Positions 14,796-16,470 of a DNA stretch of 16,470 bases are shown one piece after another. The notes under the pieces are model-generated. The model was not told the DNA's origin, ran no database searches, and saw nothing but the letters and a program-made list of their open reading frames with translations. The stretch is from Bifidobacteriaceae bacterium. Lineage in GTDB: Bacteria > Actinomycetota > Actinomycetes > Actinomycetales > WQXJ01. The position numbers and the translations under genes were made by a program. How positions within the stretch are numbered: position 1 is the first letter of the stretch; every line of letters begins with the position of its first letter. Location of the stretch: positions 1 through 16,470 of the forward strand of contig JAISCU010000277.1 of NCBI GenBank assembly GCA_031265345.1. Direction: 5' to 3'.

Positions 14796-14871
14796 GCTGT
14801 CCGATGCCGCGCGCCCGGCCCCGGCGCCCACGACGGGTCCGCGCCTACCCGACCCAGCGGCATCGGACAGC
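14796..14871. terminator. 15-bp inverted repeat between convergent genes
   Basis: GCTGTCCGATGCCGC (14796-14810) and its exact complement (14857-14871) enclose 46 nt that is itself GC-rich and able to fold. It lies between the ends of the dehydrogenase gene and the leftward XRE gene, so it may terminate both. The same core appears again at 15336-15348, suggesting a repeated element. Confidence 0.55.
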
Positions 14872-14901
14872 GTTTGAGGCTTGCGCTGATCGGCTGGTAG
14901 C

Positions 14902-15237
14902 TCATCGCGGCGCCCTCTGGCTCCGGGACACGCGCCTCGGCCGGGCGTTCCTACCGGCGCTGGCGGCGATCGCCAGCGGCGAGATCGTGATCGCGGGCGC
15001 CAATCCGTCCAGCCAATCCGACCGCCCCAGCGCCCGCGCCACCCTCACCAGCGTCTTGGTGGATGAGCCGCGCCCGTTCTCGAGCGCCGCGAGCGCGGAC
15101 GGCGAGACGGCGGCGAGTTCCGCAAGATCGGTCTGCGCCAGGCGCTGGGCCAATCGCGCCCGCCGCACCGCTTGCCCGAGCTTCTCCTCTAGTTCCCCGG
15201 TGCTCAGCCTTGGGGCAGGTGCGGTGGCATCGAACAT
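14902..15237 (-). CDS. HipB-like XRE-family transcriptional regulator (orphan)
   Basis: The product is 111 aa with the ATG at 15237. A helix-turn-helix domain spans about residues 14-70: LGQAVRRARLAQRLAQTDLAELAAVSPSALAALENGRG-SSTKTLVRVARALG. The tail ITISPLAIAASAGRNARPRR resembles the SPL-x(n)-GR-x-R-x-R end of HipB-type antitoxin regulators that normally precede a hipA kinase gene. No hipA follows: the next thing downstream is the dyad and the end of the dehydrogenase gene. The frame is open to a GTG at 15306, but ATG 15237 has TAGTAT 7 nt upstream and TTTACT 17 bp beyond that, a good leaderless promoter. Operator-like repeats overlap that promoter, so autoregulation is likely. Confidence 0.82.
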   Translation of the reverse strand: MFDATAPAPRLSTGELEEKLGQAVRRARLAQRLAQTDLAELAAVSPSALAALENGRGSSTKTLVRVARALGRSDWLDGLAPAITISPLAIAASAGRNARPRRVSRSQRAPR

Positions 15238-15306
15238 GTGGTACATACTAACCATTGGATTCTGCGCAGTAAAGGCCGCTATCTCCACGAAGCGGTTAGA
15301 TACCAC
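15238..15306 (-). promoter_or_regulatory. XRE gene promoter with two operator-like copies
   Basis: Minus strand: -35 TTTACT (15268-15273), 17-bp spacer, -10 TAGTAT (15245-15250), 7 nt, ATG. The sequence GGTTAG-TATG-TACCAC (15238-15253, minus strand) covers the -10 box and start site. GGTTAG-A-TACCAC (15294-15306, plus strand) lies upstream with centres about 54 bp apart. The shared half-sites fit a self-repressing HipB-type regulator. Confidence 0.6.
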
Positions 15307-15335
15307 CAGTTATGCTCATACTAAAGCAGGCCCGT

Positions 15336-15348
15336 TGTCCGATGCCGC
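15336..15348 (+). repeat. Third copy of the TGTCCGATGCCGC element
   Basis: Exact 13-base match to the left arm of the inverted repeat at 14796-14810, here without a partner arm. The rest of the gap up to 15470 shows no gene, only a loose ggggac/gtcccc dyad at 15410-15439. Confidence 0.6.
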
Positions 15349-15470
15349 CGGGTCGCCAGCCGCACACCTCGGCTTGGTCCACCGCTGGATTCGGACTTCG
15401 AGGCGTTCTGGGGACGGATCCCGCCGCCAGCGTGTCCCCGGAATGGGTTTTGGTCCAAGTTCGACTGAAG

Positions 15471-16388
15471 TCAGTGCCGGGCCTCGGCTGGCCCAGCGGC
15501 GACCCGGTAGATCGAGTCGCGCAGGAAGGCGTGCTCGGGGTCGGCGTTGTAGAGCGGGTGCCACCACATCGCCTGGATCATGGGCGGGATTTGGAACGGC
15601 AGCGTCACCAAGCGGACCCTGGCGTCCTCGGGCAGCGACCGGGCCAGCAGCATCGGGACGCAGGCTATCCGCTCGGAACCGGCCAGGAGTCCCGGCACCA
15701 CCGTGAAACTGTCGGTCACCACCTGGATGAATGGGTCGATGCCGCGCATCCGGAGGTAGCGGACCGCCGGGTTCGTCACGCGCGAGGACTCATACGGCGC
15801 CACCCACGGCAGCGAGGCCATCTGGGCCTCGGTGATGGAATCGCCGACCGTCGAGTTGCCAGCGGCGACCAAGAGTCCCCAATGGTCCAGGTAGAGGTCG
15901 CGACTGGCCAGGTCCCGGATGAAGCCATGGGGCATGATCACGACATCCGCTCTGGCGAGATGGTCGGCCTGGTCCACGGACGCGTGGTTGAGTTCGGTGA
16001 GGCCCAGGCGCGCTTTCGGGGCCGCGCCCGCGATGGTCGCCGTCAGGGGAGCGGCGTACACCGCCATGACGTAGTCGGAGGCGACCACATGGAAGTGGCG
16101 GGTCGAGCGGGCCGGGTCGAACGCGCGCGGTGGCGTCATGGCCCGTTCGGCGGCGTCCAAAGCGGCGCGGACCTGCTCCCGCAGTTGCACCGCCAACGGC
16201 GTCAGGTAGCGTTTGCGGCCCTTGACGACCAGCAGCGGATCGTGGAAGTGCCGACGCAGGCGGCCCAGGGCGGCAGACATCGACGGCTGGGTGATGCCGA
16301 GAGCTGCTGCCGCCAGCGTCACCGACTGTTGCTCCAGCAGCGCGTCCAAGTAGCCGAGCAGCTTGATGTCGGTCTTGCCCGCGCTCAC
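15471..16388 (-). CDS. LysR-type transcriptional regulator (NodD/NahR-like)
   Basis: The product is 305 aa, normal for the family. The N-terminal winged helix-turn-helix spans about residues 5-65 (LLGYLDALLEQQSVTLAAAALGITQPSMSAALGRLRRHFHDPLLV, then RKRYLTPLA), followed by a linker helix. The effector-binding domain carries FHVVASDYVMAVYAAPL, ADVVIMPHGF and the end PPMIQAMWWHPLYNADPEHAFLRDSIYR. The WHP-R-x-x-D-P-x-H-x-W-L-R style end is typical of NodD/NahR/LinR-type members that sense aromatic compounds. The GTG at 16388 has TAGAGT 7 nt upstream. It reads toward the XRE gene with 164 bp or more between; its targets are unknown, and the aromatic-type aldehyde dehydrogenase nearby is one possibility. 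Confidence 0.9.
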   Translation of the reverse strand: MSAGKTDIKLLGYLDALLEQQSVTLAAAALGITQPSMSAALGRLRRHFHDPLLVVKGRKRYLTPLAVQLREQVRAALDAAERAMTPPRAFDPARSTRHFHVVASDYVMAVYAAPLTATIAGAAPKARLGLTELNHASVDQADHLARADVVIMPHGFIRDLASRDLYLDHWGLLVAAGNSTVGDSITEAQMASLPWVAPYESSRVTNPAVRYLRMRGIDPFIQVVTDSFTVVPGLLAGSERIACVPMLLARSLPEDARVRLVTLPFQIPPMIQAMWWHPLYNADPEHAFLRDSIYRVAAGPAEARH

Positions 16389-16395
16389 AGGGCAA

Positions 16396-16401
16396 ACTCT
16401 A
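16396..16401 (-). promoter_or_regulatory. -10 box of the LysR-type gene (leaderless)
   Basis: Minus strand TAGAGT, then ttgccct, then GTG. No convincing -35 box. The remaining bases to the window end (16402-16470) show no gene. Confidence 0.45.
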
Positions 16402-16470
16402 GTTCATAGGACTGGTTTCACTTTGGGAGTGGCCGCGCCCACGGCCTTCTGATCGGAATCGCCTGGGGCG

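Noticed and set aside
15312..16409. Long plus-strand open frame over the LysR-type gene
   Set aside because: Antisense of a clear LysR protein; its translation is His/Arg/Gly-rich and lacks any known motif.
1..16470. tRNA, rRNA, intact insertion sequence or integrase genes
   Set aside because: I looked for them on both strands and saw none; no transposase or recombinase motif appears in any open frame.

Overview
The window is high-GC DNA from an actinobacterium (Actinomycetota). Evidence: very high third-position GC, frequent GTG starts, ATGA/GTGA stop-start overlaps, leaderless-type promoters, and the order mltG-aroE-aroC-aroK-aroB-aroQ ... efp-nusB, a conserved actinobacterial neighbourhood. 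I cannot name the genus from sequence alone.

Layout. 1-510: 3' part of a TsnR-like SpoU rRNA 2'-O-methyltransferase, cut by the window edge. 622-7223: a tightly coupled operon with MltG (cell-wall transglycosylase with a long Trp/Pro/Ala-rich cytoplasmic tail), then five shikimate-pathway enzymes (AroE, AroC, AroK, AroB, AroQ), ending in a strong dyad that contains the aroQ stop codon. 7240-9377: a secreted-protein cassette, made of a peptidoglycan-binding exported protein behind a perfect CRP/GlxR-type site and a switch-like leader, then a lipoprotein of unknown function. 9452-9840: two broken copies of the aroQ 3' end around a 37-nt palindrome. 9792-11603 (minus): a FadD-type acyl-CoA synthetase whose last codons run into one of those copies. 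11703-12730: efp and nusB. 12731-13329: an accessory junction with palindromes, a PIN-domain toxin remnant and a short-repeat array. 13330-14766: an aldehyde dehydrogenase. 14796-16388: a dyad, an orphan HipB-like XRE regulator with its own operator pair, and a LysR-type regulator.

How it works together. The operon couples septal/cell-wall glycan processing to chorismate synthesis; the five aro enzymes cover dehydroquinate synthesis to chorismate except EPSP synthase (AroA) and DAHP synthase, which must lie elsewhere. efp and nusB supply translation and antitermination functions. The stretch between aroQ and efp looks like an insertion or rearrangement: it is bounded on both sides by the same ~220-bp aroQ 3' segment.

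Best candidates for something new: (a) the triple aroQ 3'-end structure with palindromes enclosing a secreted-protein cassette; (b) the leader at 7366-7471, where one 8-mer occurs twice and competes for the same anti-Shine-Dalgarno strand; (c) four genes here with the same TAnnnT / 7-8 nt / start-codon leaderless layout, one of them overlaid by an operator; (d) odd low-complexity additions in MltG and AroE.
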